NCBI GenBank assembly: GCA_964342465.1
Contig: CAYFFQ010000022.1
Location: 1-31,704 of the forward strand
DNA: 31,704 nt
Source of the DNA: MGIIb-Q1 sp964342465
GTDB taxonomy: Archaea > Thermoplasmatota > Poseidoniia > Poseidoniales > Thalassarchaeaceae
Direction: 5' to 3'
Positions 23,766 to 31,696 of this stretch are shown here, piece after piece. The notes beneath the pieces were generated by a model. The model was not told the DNA's origin, did no database searches, and saw only the letters and a program-made list of their open reading frames with translations. The number at the start of each line of letters is the position of its first letter. Within the stretch, counting starts at the first letter, position 1. Both the position numbers and the translations under genes were made by a program.

Positions 23766-24737
23766 TCAACTCGCCGCCCCTCGCCCATCAGAGTCTCGAA
23801 GAGGAGATGAGCGCTCAGTCGCAGCGATGTGGGCAGCGACAATCTTGGCGGCGAGCATAGCGGCGGTGAACTCGGTCAAGGGTGATTGCCTGCCAGCGAC
23901 GATTTCAGAAATATCTGCGCCGATAATCTGCGCCGATTCGGCGGAAAAGAGTGTTTCAATCACCTCAACGGCTTGCCAATACTGCAGGCCGCCGGGGACA
24001 GGAGTGCCGGTATCAGGAACCAGTTTTCCATCCAAGCCATCGATATCGAATGTCAGCCATACCGGCCCTTCCAATCGGCGCAACTCCTCAATAAGCGATT
24101 GCCATACCGATTCACCACCACACGGAGTCAGGAAATCGCGAGCAAAGTAGGTGGTAATACGTCCATCGGCAGTGATGAAGTCCGCCTCCTCACGGGAGTG
24201 AGCACGCACCCCTATCTGAATCAAACGCCCAACTCCTTCATCCAGAGCCCGTCGCGCAGCGCAAGCATGTGAGAACGGTTCCCCATCCAACTGGTCTCGC
24301 AAGTCGGCATGTGCGTCTATCTGAACAAGAGTGAGGGCAGCAAGGTCTCCCCGGAGGGCGGAATGGTTCTTGAGGGCGCGCATCTGTGCCGGAAGTGAAC
24401 CGTGTTCCCCACCGAGGACCAGAGGAAACACCTCGCCAATGAACCACTGTCGGAGGTAGTTCTCCATACCGAGAAGTTGCGCTTCAAGGGTTCCTCCTTC
24501 ACCATCCCAAGGTGGGGCGGTGTGAATCACCCTGCCTGCCGGCAGGTCTTCAGTCAACAGAGGGTCAAACAATTCTACCTGAGCGGATGCTTGGATACAG
24601 GCTGCAGGTCCACCCATCGTGCCTTCCCCGTAGGATGTGGTCAGTTCGTAGGGCAAAGAGAGAATCACTATCTCCGCCTCATCTGGAGGGCCTTCTGCAA
24701 GACCTAGGAAGTTACCCTTGACAAACTCACCTGTCAT
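23766..24737 (-). CDS. Arginase/agmatinase family ureohydrolase
   Basis: Binuclear manganese hydrolase of the cytosol that splits a guanidino compound, most often agmatine to putrescine and urea in archaea. Counting from the upstream GTG, the ligands are His115 (LGGEHG), Asp144/His146/Asp148 (QIDAHADLR) and Asp234/Asp236 (TFDIDGLDG). The conserved GTPVPGGL follows. It has about 323 residues, normal for the family. The sequence does not settle agmatine against arginine, formiminoglutamate or others, so no symbol is given. Start choice: the ATG at 24737 is favoured, with a GTG at 24746 possible. A minus-strand TATA-like cataaaac at 24767-24774 fits either. Confidence 0.9.
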   Translation of the reverse strand: MTGEFVKGNFLGLAEGPPDEAEIVILSLPYELTTSYGEGTMGGPAACIQASAQVELFDPLLTEDLPAGRVIHTAPPWDGEGGTLEAQLLGMENYLRQWFIGEVFPLVLGGEHGSLPAQMRALKNHSALRGDLAALTLVQIDAHADLRDQLDGEPFSHACAARRALDEGVGRLIQIGVRAHSREEADFITADGRITTYFARDFLTPCGGESVWQSLIEELRRLEGPVWLTFDIDGLDGKLVPDTGTPVPGGLQYWQAVEVIETLFSAESAQIIGADISEIVAGRQSPLTEFTAAMLAAKIVAAHIAATERSSPLRDSDGRGAAS

Positions 24738-24766
24738 GGCTCCCACGATGCTCGTCGCAAGGTTTT

Positions 24767-24774
24767 GTTTTATG
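24767..24774 (-). promoter_or_regulatory. TATA-like box for the arginase-family gene
   Basis: The minus strand reads cataaaac, centred about 25 nt from the GTG at 24746 and 34 nt from the ATG at 24737. Confidence 0.4.
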
Positions 24775-24904
24775 ACTTCTCAATGGCAAGTGCTTGTGTT
24801 GCGGGAGTGAAACGATGACCCGTTGTCACTCTTTCCATTTTTCTCCAAACTCTGCACCGACCTGAACAGAAACAGCCAATATCACCGGTGGGGACCGGTT
24901 TGTT

Positions 24905-24912
24905 GATATATT
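24905..24912 (+). promoter_or_regulatory. TATA-like box for the 24984 gene
   Basis: The sequence gatatatt lies about 75 nt before the ATG at 24984, so the transcript would carry a leader of roughly 45-50 nt. A ribosome-binding sequence gaggggtga ends 6 nt before the ATG, consistent with a leadered mRNA. Confidence 0.45.
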
Positions 24913-24983
24913 GCGGGCTCCAACCTATCTGTGAGTCCGAGGATGGCAGTATTACTGCCAAGGGCGGAGAGGGGTGATTACAG

Positions 24984-25385
24984 ATGGGAATGACGATGGC
25001 TGGGCTGACGGCGGCGATTCAACGACACATCGACAAGGAGATGGAGAAGGATGTCGCTGAAGGAATGGCCGAGCATGCGCTCGGCTTCTTCGGCTACTAC
25101 GACAGAATCATCGACAACGCTCTTGAGCCGACCGACCGCAATCTCTTCTACATCTTTCAGGATTACAATCTGCTGACCACCGAATCAGAGGAAACGACTC
25201 TGTGGGATGGAAGGGAGTGGAGAATACACTACTGGCGATTCAAGGAGGAGTTGGCCCGCAAGGCGCAATCCTACCTCGAAGAGGATGATGAGGAGGAAGA
25301 ACACTCAGAGTTCGCCGTCTATGAGGACATGCCAACCGACATCTGGAACAGAACCGACGATGGTTATGAGGAACCGCTCTTCTGA
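24984..25385 (+). CDS. Small conserved archaeal protein (resembles DUF6015 of Thermoplasmata)
   Basis: Function unknown. The 133 residues are soluble and acidic. The recognisable core is FFGYYDRIIDNALEPTDRNL, then FYIFQDYNLLTTESEETTLW and DGREWRIHYWRF, which from memory matches a small Thermoplasmata-restricted family annotated DUF6015; I cannot check this. The C-terminal third is very acidic (LEEDDEEEEHSEF) and may be lineage-specific. Three in-frame ATGs (24984, 24990, 24996) occur close together; the first has the best-placed ribosome-binding site. The gene is divergent from the arginase-family gene and stands alone. Confidence 0.75.
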   Translation: MGMTMAGLTAAIQRHIDKEMEKDVAEGMAEHALGFFGYYDRIIDNALEPTDRNLFYIFQDYNLLTTESEETTLWDGREWRIHYWRFKEELARKAQSYLEEDDEEEEHSEFAVYEDMPTDIWNRTDDGYEEPLF

Positions 25386-25575
25386 TAGTTCTACAAATGG
25401 CACACCGAGATGCGCCATTGCTGGCACTTCCTACTGATGACCAGGCGAATATCTTTCCACCCGAAGGCCGTCGGCAAGGAGAGCAGGGGCAACTGGAAAT
25501 ACCACAAATCGTGAGATTGTAGCCCCTCTGTTCAGACATGGATGCTTAGGTTTCATTAGGGAGGTTTGGGAAGGT

Positions 25576-28500
25576 ATGCCCATGAATAGTGCGAACTTCA
25601 GGCGCCCAGCCATCATTCTGACCATCCTGATGCTGACTCCTCTGCTACTGAACCCCGCCAGCGGTGAGGGAGAGGGTGGTGAAGTCGTCATCAACATCGA
25701 TTGGTTGGACCATGATGCGGATGGGGATGCTGACCATTCGTACATCATTGGGTTTCCAACCACTACCAATGCCGCCAATTTCACAGTGGGTGTCGTTCAT
25801 CAAGATTTGCAGGGGAATGAACTCGGCAACTGGAACTTCACTTGGGATGATGCCAATGCGACGATTCAGCCCATCAATCTGACACATCACCGAATCACTG
25901 TTCCAACCAACCTCTCTTTCGGGGATACTATCACCGTCGAAGTCTCTTCCCTACCCGGATTGGAATTGCTGGCGGCCAGGGATGTGGAAGTGACCATCTG
26001 GAACCAGCCGATTGCTGACCATGAGATCACCCTGACCACCGACTGGTCGCTCCGTCACACCATTGACAACGACACCTCCGAGGAATATGTGTTGAACTTC
26101 ATCGGTCAAGGATGGCAGCAGCGGGACAACCTCACCCTCCTACACGACGAGTTGGGAAGTGGGACGCTCAAGGTCAGGGAATCTACCACTGACGGAACCA
26201 TCGAGATGGACATCGCCTTGAACCGCATCTGGCTGAACGAATCCATGAACGGCGAGGAGATGATAAGTCAGGTCTTCGAGATGGGCGGGGTCGGGTCGCT
26301 TGTCATCACTGACAATTCTGACGGAAACGCCACCATCACCGCTACTGTCGCCGATGCCTACATCCTCCGCTCATTGGATGAACAGGGCGTGGAAGAGCGA
26401 TTCAGATTGGATGCGAACGGCGACCTCAACTACACTGCAAACAACAGCGATGGTGACCTGACTATCGATGCAGATGTTTCCCTTCTCTACTTCGAAACAC
26501 ATACCCTGAACGGAGAACCCCTACTCGAACACACTCAATTCGAGGCGACTGGCGACTTCGAGATGCTGACCAGCGACGGAGCGTATCTGCGGGTGGACAT
26601 CGAACAACTCCTCTCCAATGAGCGGAGCGTGAACGGGGAGGTCGTCGACCAACACTCCAAACTCTATGGCGACGGCTCATTTTTCTGGTCAGACACCAAC
26701 GACGAGAACGGGTCAATCATAGTTTCAGGTGACATCGTGGAATTCCATCAGGAGAGTTCAGACGGGACGACGGTGGCGAACACCCTGCACGTCGACGGCG
26801 ACATCTCCGGAGCGACCACCGGAACCTTCGGCGTTTGGATTCGCATCAAGGATTCAGGGCAATCAGCGAACTCCACCGGCGAGTTATGGGAGGTCAACAG
26901 GGTGCAAAGTGAGAGTTGGAGGAACCTCACGGGAGGGGGTCTTCTCGACGGATTCGGGCCGACTCAGGACTACAACAACACATGGGAACATCAGGTCATC
27001 TATGAGAACTACACCAACCGCACCGTCTACCGCTCTTGGCAATCCACAGGAAGCGAACCGGGACAAGGCGAGGAGTGGCCGGAGAGGTCTCCCATACCGT
27101 TTGAGGAGTCTGTCCAGAGCAACAACTCCGGATTGGGGGATATCGAGATTGTCAGGGAAACCGGCCTCGCACCATCTCATCTTCTCATCGGTGACCGATT
27201 GGGTCTCTACCGCGGAGAGATGATGGACTTGGAACTGGTCGGTGACTCCTACACCAACTACACACGTGACGGCCACACCATGGGAGTCACGGAGTGGAGT
27301 GGAACCTATGTCGGTGGTCAGAGCAGTGCATCGGGACTCGTCATCAATGAGGGAGTCCTCGCCGGACTTGTCGCTGAGGTATCACGAGAGGTCTTCTTGG
27401 ACCTCAACCAGAGTGAGAATGCTTGGTTCTGGGAGAATCAGTCTCTTGAAAGGGTACTCTCACCATCCATAGTGACCGCTGGCGAAAACACACCGCCAAC
27501 TGTTGTTTCAGTCTCAGTCCAGGAAGGCGAGATCGTCAACGAGGGCGGGGTGAAGGCGCACATTCAGGTCGAGGTCGCCGACCCGGATTGGAATCTCAGA
27601 GAGGTGACGATGGACCTCTCAGCCCTCGGCCTCGGTCTGCTTGAACTGAACGACATCGGCCAAGATGGGGACATCATGGTTCACGATGACATCTATACCG
27701 CCTCAGTCGTATATCTCGGAACCGAGGCGGGCAACATCTCCAGTGAGGTGAGTGTAAGTGATGCGTGGACCACAACCACCAGTCAGGAGACAGTAGTGGT
27801 CACTCACCGCGGGCCGCGTCTCGTTGAGTTCACCCTCGACAGTGAGGAGGTGATGCGAGGTGACAATGTATCTGTTACCGTCAAGCCATTTGACACCCTC
27901 GCCATCACCGAGGTCGCCATCGACCTCTCCAGCGAAGGCGGTGGGCTGACTGCGCTCACCGATGAGGGTAACGGCTACTGGAGTGGGGTCGTCACCATAC
28001 CGGAAAGCGTCAGCCCCGGCGAATTGGTCCTGCCAGTGCGCATGACCGACGGTGGTGGCGCCATCTCAACTGCGACTGCCCTACATATGCCGAGTTCCAC
28101 CGCCGGAGTCGGTGGTGATGCGTGGGATGCCGAGACCTACCCCACCGATGTGCTGACCGTATTGAACAGCGGCCCTGTTCTCTCCAACTTCACCATCCTC
28201 AGGGATGGCGGGGTGGTCGAGAAAATTGAGATCCCCGATGTCGGTGATGGAACCAATATCTACACCCTGACCATCAATGCGAGTGACGAAGATGTCATCA
28301 CTGTAGTGCAGGCGCGACTCGGATTGCTGGCACCTGCCGGCCAAGACAACGCCTGGTTGACCATGAGTGACGATGGAGATGGCGCCGATGCCGTAGCCGG
28401 CGACGGAGTCTACAGCCTCTCCATCGAAGTCAGAGAGGGACTGCCTTCAAGCACCACCACAGTAGAGTTCCGCGGAATTGATGTATATCTAGAAGCCACA

Positions 28501-28716
28501 GAGCCAACTCTCGAAGAGACCATCGAGTTGGCAGATAAGGAGGTTGACCCACTGACCGAGCCGAAGGAAGCCCTGACCAACTGGGGCTCGACTATGATGG
28601 TGGTTCTCGTGATGTTGGGTCTGCTGATGCTCGGAGGTGGGGTGGCGATAGTGATACTCATCAGACGAGGGGGGAGCCTTGATGAACAACTCGGGCTGAC
28701 CAACCAGCGACAATGA
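25576..28716 (+). CDS. Giant secreted, membrane-anchored surface protein with internal repeats
   Basis: Cell-surface protein of 1046 residues, function unknown. A signal sequence (about 8-29) is followed by an N-terminal beta domain. Five consecutive repeats of 41-44 residues follow (about 196-239, 240-282, 283-326, 327-367, 368-409). Each has a DG/NG turn and a pattern of alternating hydrophobics ending in a short acidic Gly segment. Further on are Ig-like or cadherin-like domains (about 655-960, with TPPTVVSVSVQEG and DDGDGADAVAGDGVYS), a transmembrane helix near 1005-1030 and a short basic tail. More than twenty N-X-S/T sequons indicate heavy N-glycosylation. A sensor, adhesin or envelope-structure role is possible. 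A second ATG at 25582 is an alternative start; ggaaggt precedes the first. Confidence 0.8.
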   Translation: MPMNSANFRRPAIILTILMLTPLLLNPASGEGEGGEVVINIDWLDHDADGDADHSYIIGFPTTTNAANFTVGVVHQDLQGNELGNWNFTWDDANATIQPINLTHHRITVPTNLSFGDTITVEVSSLPGLELLAARDVEVTIWNQPIADHEITLTTDWSLRHTIDNDTSEEYVLNFIGQGWQQRDNLTLLHDELGSGTLKVRESTTDGTIEMDIALNRIWLNESMNGEEMISQVFEMGGVGSLVITDNSDGNATITATVADAYILRSLDEQGVEERFRLDANGDLNYTANNSDGDLTIDADVSLLYFETHTLNGEPLLEHTQFEATGDFEMLTSDGAYLRVDIEQLLSNERSVNGEVVDQHSKLYGDGSFFWSDTNDENGSIIVSGDIVEFHQESSDGTTVANTLHVDGDISGATTGTFGVWIRIKDSGQSANSTGELWEVNRVQSESWRNLTGGGLLDGFGPTQDYNNTWEHQVIYENYTNRTVYRSWQSTGSEPGQGEEWPERSPIPFEESVQSNNSGLGDIEIVRETGLAPSHLLIGDRLGLYRGEMMDLELVGDSYTNYTRDGHTMGVTEWSGTYVGGQSSASGLVINEGVLAGLVAEVSREVFLDLNQSENAWFWENQSLERVLSPSIVTAGENTPPTVVSVSVQEGEIVNEGGVKAHIQVEVADPDWNLREVTMDLSALGLGLLELNDIGQDGDIMVHDDIYTASVVYLGTEAGNISSEVSVSDAWTTTTSQETVVVTHRGPRLVEFTLDSEEVMRGDNVSVTVKPFDTLAITEVAIDLSSEGGGLTALTDEGNGYWSGVVTIPESVSPGELVLPVRMTDGGGAISTATALHMPSSTAGVGGDAWDAETYPTDVLTVLNSGPVLSNFTILRDGGVVEKIEIPDVGDGTNIYTLTINASDEDVITVVQARLGLLAPAGQDNAWLTMSDDGDGADAVAGDGVYSLSIEVREGLPSSTTTVEFRGIDVYLEATEPTLEETIELADKEVDPLTEPKEALTNWGSTMMVVLVMLGLLMLGGGVAIVILIRRGGSLDEQLGLTNQRQ

Positions 28717-28771
28717 TGGCCGCAACTCGGATGCACAAACGATGAAGGCAAATTTCATCAATCGTGGACAG

Positions 28772-29170
28772 ATGCCAACAGTTGTGAGATTACTGTTCGT
28801 CTGTATAGGCAACACCTGTCGAAGCCAGATGGCTGAGGGGTGGGCGAGACACCTCGGCCTCAATGCTGCGAGTGCAGGAACCACCCCCGGAACCGCCGTA
28901 GCCACCAATGCAGTGCAAGTGATGGCGGAGAAGGGTATCGACATCTCGAATCACACTCCGAAATCATTGGATTCAATCGACCACGCTTCCTACGACCTCA
29001 TCTTCTCGATGGGGTGTGGAGTCTCATGTCCAGCGGTTCCACTCAATGGTGACTGGGAACTTGAAGACCCGTACGGCCAGCCAGTCGATGTCTATCGGCA
29101 GACCCGTGACGAAATCGAACGCCGCATCAGAGAACTTGCCGATTTGCACTCAACTCAACCGCGAAAGTGA
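28772..29170 (+). CDS. Arsenate reductase (ArsC)/low-molecular-weight tyrosine phosphatase-like protein
   Basis: Cytosolic enzyme of 132 residues from the chosen ATG. The P-loop is FVCIGNTCRSQMAEG (Cys11, CX5R), followed by the ISNHTPKSL segment and FSMGCGVSCPAVP with Cys82 and Cys86. DWELEDPYGQPVDVYRQTRD near the end supplies the acid Asp in the DP motif. The combination of the P-loop Cys and a MGCGxxCP pair is what distinguishes thioredoxin-coupled arsenate reductases from plain tyrosine phosphatases, so arsenate reduction is the better guess. An ATG at 28742 would add ten residues. No other arsenic genes are nearby, and the gene follows the surface-protein gene with a gap of about 55 nt. 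Confidence 0.82.
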   Translation: MPTVVRLLFVCIGNTCRSQMAEGWARHLGLNAASAGTTPGTAVATNAVQVMAEKGIDISNHTPKSLDSIDHASYDLIFSMGCGVSCPAVPLNGDWELEDPYGQPVDVYRQTRDEIERRIRELADLHSTQPRK

Positions 29171-29212
29171 ACGAATGTGAGTAGCCCACCACCCGACTCG
29201 GCGGATACCCCT

Positions 29213-29731
29213 TCACAGTGGCGAGCCTATCATCTCTAGAATGAGGTCAACCACTTTCTGTGCATCTCCATCATAGTATAGAACGGTGTTCTCCATCTCT
29301 TCTCCGTCCCCGAGAAATACTTTTGGTAGCGCACTACTTTTCCACCCTTCCAACAGAATGATATCCGGATTTGAGACTTTACAGATCAACTCAACAGTTT
29401 CATCCAGATTCAACTTGTGACCGAGGAACATCGCTGTTTCGACATCCGATGAAAGAATTGCAGGGTCCGCACCGGCCTGCCGATGCCGCCAAGTGTCCTT
29501 CCCCTTCGCATCGGCAGTGACATCATGGTGGGTCTGTTTGATGGTTGCAACCTTCACCCCTCGCTCATTCAGAAATGGAATCACCTTCTCCAACAGGGTG
29601 GTCTTGCCGGAGTTCGAGCGGCCGTAGAAGGCGAGCAGAGGAGGGGGATGAGTAACTACAACATCATCTGTGACGGGCGCTGCATGGGGATGTGATATTC
29701 CTCCACCCACACCATCCGAATCGGTTGCCAT
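29213..29731 (-). CDS. mobB: Molybdopterin-guanine dinucleotide biosynthesis protein MobB
   Basis: GTP-binding P-loop protein that assists attachment of a nucleotide to molybdopterin in the cytosol. The 172 residues contain Walker A GRSNSGKT (37-44), the family segment VATIKQTHHDVTADAKGKDT followed by WRHRQAGAD, and the Walker B-like DIILLEGWKSSALPK. The first ~30 residues are a variable, His/Pro-containing extension. It starts 4 nt after the end of the PhoU-like gene, so both are probably on one mRNA, although the functional link is unclear. MobA and molybdoenzymes are not in the window. Confidence 0.93.
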   Translation of the reverse strand: MATDSDGVGGGISHPHAAPVTDDVVVTHPPPLLAFYGRSNSGKTTLLEKVIPFLNERGVKVATIKQTHHDVTADAKGKDTWRHRQAGADPAILSSDVETAMFLGHKLNLDETVELICKVSNPDIILLEGWKSSALPKVFLGDGEEMENTVLYYDGDAQKVVDLILEMIGSPL

Positions 29732-29735
29732 CTCC

Positions 29736-30806
29736 TCACGACCTGCGCAGAGAGTTGTTCATAGCCACTTCACTGATGACGCGAGTGAGGCGGCCTATCT
29801 CCTGTATCAGCGAGCGCGCACCTGTTATGGTCGACGCTATGCGAGGAACCTCCTGTTCGGCGATGTAGGCGAGCAGTGGGCCATCTCCACTTTGCTCAAG
29901 GTCATACAGTTCCTGAAGTGCGGAATCGGGCAGAGCCACCGAACCGGAGAAGTAACCCTCCACAGAGACCTCAATCAGGTCACAGATGTGGTTGATTCTC
30001 CCCTCCAATCCCTTGGCGAGTTCAGCATCTATTTCCCACTCATTTTCATCGCAACCATCCACCAGTCTAGCAAGAACCTCTATTCGGTCACAGATTTCCT
30101 CCAAAGATTTGGCTATCAGACGCCCCCCCACCACCTCCTGTGGCGAGTCGAGTCCAAGGTCAATCATCAATCTGCGATTGGATAGCGACATCAGCAGTAT
30201 TCTCACGGTGAGATAGTATAGCATGTCTGACTGGTCTCCGAGAGTGGAGAGAACGCGGCACATCTCCGAACCACCGGGGTTGGCCAACAAACGAGGAACC
30301 ATGTGAACCATGCGAGTCGTCGTCGAGAGGAGTTGTCTCAGGTGTTCACTGAATAGGGTCCCAGTGGGTTCGAGGTAGTTGTGCACATTGAAATGGGCAT
30401 CGCTCTGTTCCACGACGAGAAAACCGGTCAATCTCCCCACACTCTCGTTCAGTGCTTCGAGTTGGGCCGCCAGTAGAGGGCCGTCCAAACAGGTGAAAGT
30501 GACATCGTTCGCGCCTACGAGATAGGTTCCGATGAGCAACCTCTTGAGGTGGGCGGGCGGGGTGTTGGTGCGGATCTCGAAGATTTTCTGAGAACCGGCA
30601 GTTGAGATTTCACCTGCTGTTGTGAGAACTAGGGTGGTCTCATCTGATTCGTGGATGTGAAGGTCGTCACCGGGGGAGATGCCGTTGCGTGTGACCCATT
30701 CATGTGGCAAAGTGACGGCTGTGCTTGACCTTCCGACGCGATGCGCCTTACGCTTCTCCACACCACTCCGTGTTCTTATCCAATCATAATGGTTATTGCC
30801 GAACAT
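29736..30806 (-). CDS. AbrB-PhoU domain fusion regulator (archaeal PhoU family)
   Basis: Likely transcriptional or transport regulator related to phosphate control. From the preferred ATG it has 356 residues. An AbrB/SpoVT-type DNA-binding fold lies at about 20-65 (KRKAHRVGRSSTAVTLPHEW followed by GISPGDDLHIHESDETTLVL). Two PhoU-like three-helix bundles follow, with the acidic patch EEICDRIEVLARLVDGCDEN and a final helix ending near ISEVAMNNSLRR. PhoU bundles bind metal clusters and modulate Pst/PhoR in bacteria, and AbrB-PhoU fusions are widespread in archaea. No pst genes are nearby. The frame extends to a GTG at 30830. MobB follows at 4 nt. A G-rich 28-bp repeat lies upstream. Confidence 0.85.
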   Translation of the reverse strand: MFGNNHYDWIRTRSGVEKRKAHRVGRSSTAVTLPHEWVTRNGISPGDDLHIHESDETTLVLTTAGEISTAGSQKIFEIRTNTPPAHLKRLLIGTYLVGANDVTFTCLDGPLLAAQLEALNESVGRLTGFLVVEQSDAHFNVHNYLEPTGTLFSEHLRQLLSTTTRMVHMVPRLLANPGGSEMCRVLSTLGDQSDMLYYLTVRILLMSLSNRRLMIDLGLDSPQEVVGGRLIAKSLEEICDRIEVLARLVDGCDENEWEIDAELAKGLEGRINHICDLIEVSVEGYFSGSVALPDSALQELYDLEQSGDGPLLAYIAEQEVPRIASTITGARSLIQEIGRLTRVISEVAMNNSLRRS

Positions 30807-30954
30807 CTCCGGTTCATATCGGTGGCCCACAATCTAAACATAAGAAATGGAAGGGTTGGAAGGGGTGAATCATCGACTCCGATGTTCGCCGGCTTGTGTA
30901 GGGGGATACTCGTTCGGAATGGGGAGTAGTTCGGAGGGAAACTCGTTGGGGGGG

Positions 30955-31038
30955 TTGTTCCGCGGAGAGCCTCGTGGGGGGGTTGTTCCGTGGAGAGCCT
31001 CGTGGGGGGATTGTTCCGTGGAGAGCCTCGTTGGGGGG
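30955..31038. repeat. 28-bp tandem repeat with long G runs, three copies
   Basis: Copies begin at 30955, 30983 and 31011. The unit starts ttgttccgtg, continues gagagcctcg and ends in a run of 6-9 G. A degenerate copy precedes it at 30928-30954. The four G runs on the plus strand could stack as a G-quadruplex, although the ~21-nt spacers are long. The array lies between the end of the Alba gene and the start of the AbrB-PhoU gene, both on the minus strand, so it would be a C-rich 3' or intergenic segment in their transcripts. Confidence 0.92.
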
Positions 31039-31064
31039 GGGTGGTTAGGGGGAAAAACGGATTC

Positions 31065-31376
31065 TCATTCTTCACCATCTTCAGGCATGTCACCGATGCC
31101 CTCGAGACGGATTTTGATGTATGAGAGGATGCGGGTCGACTCGTCGGTTTCAACCTCTTCAGTGCCGATCTCAACACCGTTGTTGACCATCGATTCAGGG
31201 AGCAGGCCGGCGATGTGGCCGTTTCTACGGCGGCAAATCTCAGCAGTGTCAATCGCCGTTCGCATCGCATTTCCTCTGGCCACCAATTCGACCTCTCTGT
31301 CGCCGTCCTGCATCGCCCTGAGCACAGCAGCGATGTAGGAGTGTACCGGTTTTCTTCCAACGTAGATGGTTCGCAT
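31065..31376 (-). CDS. albA: DNA/RNA-binding protein Alba
   Basis: Small chromatin and RNA-binding protein that dimerises and coats nucleic acids. The 103 residues show the Alba fold: TIYVGRKPVHSYIAAVLRAM with the conserved Lys9 that is acetylated in Sulfolobus homologues, VELVARGNAMRTAIDTAEIC (the ARGxAxxxAVDxAE-type helix), and VEIGTEEVETDESTRILSYI near the end. A ~10-residue acidic tail (GDMPEDGEE) is extra. The ATG at 31376 has ggtga about 7 nt upstream. It is transcribed away from the tRNA gene. Confidence 0.92.
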   Translation of the reverse strand: MRTIYVGRKPVHSYIAAVLRAMQDGDREVELVARGNAMRTAIDTAEICRRRNGHIAGLLPESMVNNGVEIGTEEVETDESTRILSYIKIRLEGIGDMPEDGEE

Positions 31377-31477
31377 ACATGTTCACCTGAGCCATCGGAA
31401 GTGGTCAAGTGACTTGAATTGATTGTATGTCGTGTGAGATGGGGCGCATCTATGCTCAAGTCTTGCCAACAGTAATC

Positions 31478-31485
31478 GTTTATAC
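31478..31485 (+). promoter_or_regulatory. TATA box of tRNA-Gly
   Basis: The sequence gtttatac is centred 28 nt upstream of the first tRNA base, the standard archaeal spacing. Confidence 0.65.
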
Positions 31486-31509
31486 TGAGGCGGTTTGGCG
31501 GGGCTCGTT

Positions 31510-31581
31510 GCGAGCGTAGTGTAGCGGTTATCACCGGGCGTTGCCAACGCCTGAACCCGGGTTCGATTCCCGGCGCTCGCA
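31510..31581 (+). tRNA. tRNA-Gly (anticodon GCC)
   Basis: A full cloverleaf can be folded. The acceptor stem is gcgagcg/cgctcgc with discriminator A. The anticodon stem gggcg/cgcct (one G-T pair) holds loop ttGCCaa. The T stem ccggg/cccgg holds loop ttcgatt. The D arm contains the usual gtagtgtagcggttatcac. It has 72 nt including the discriminator, no intron, and no encoded CCA (acct follows). Confidence 0.97.
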
Positions 31582-31620
31582 CCTTCCTCATGTTTGCTGA
31601 ATGCGAGTTCGTTGGAATCC

Positions 31621-31696
31621 GGGCGGGGCGACAGCACCCTCCATCATCAATTATTTTGAGGTGCTGTCGCATGAAACATCGCTTGATAACCCGCCC
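31621..31696. other. Long dyad downstream of tRNA-Gly
   Basis: A perfect 11-bp stem, gcgacagcacc (31628-31638) with ggtgctgtcgc (31660-31670), encloses a 21-nt AT-rich loop. Immediately outside, gggcggg (31621-31627) pairs with cccgccc (31690-31696) across a 19-nt one-sided bulge. It may be a structured RNA, a recombination site or an operator for a gene beyond the window edge. Confidence 0.6.

Noticed and set aside
30776..31672. 298-codon minus-strand open frame across Alba and tRNA-Gly
   Set aside because: It overlaps both a recognised Alba gene and a tRNA, and its composition is low-complexity. It is a shadow.
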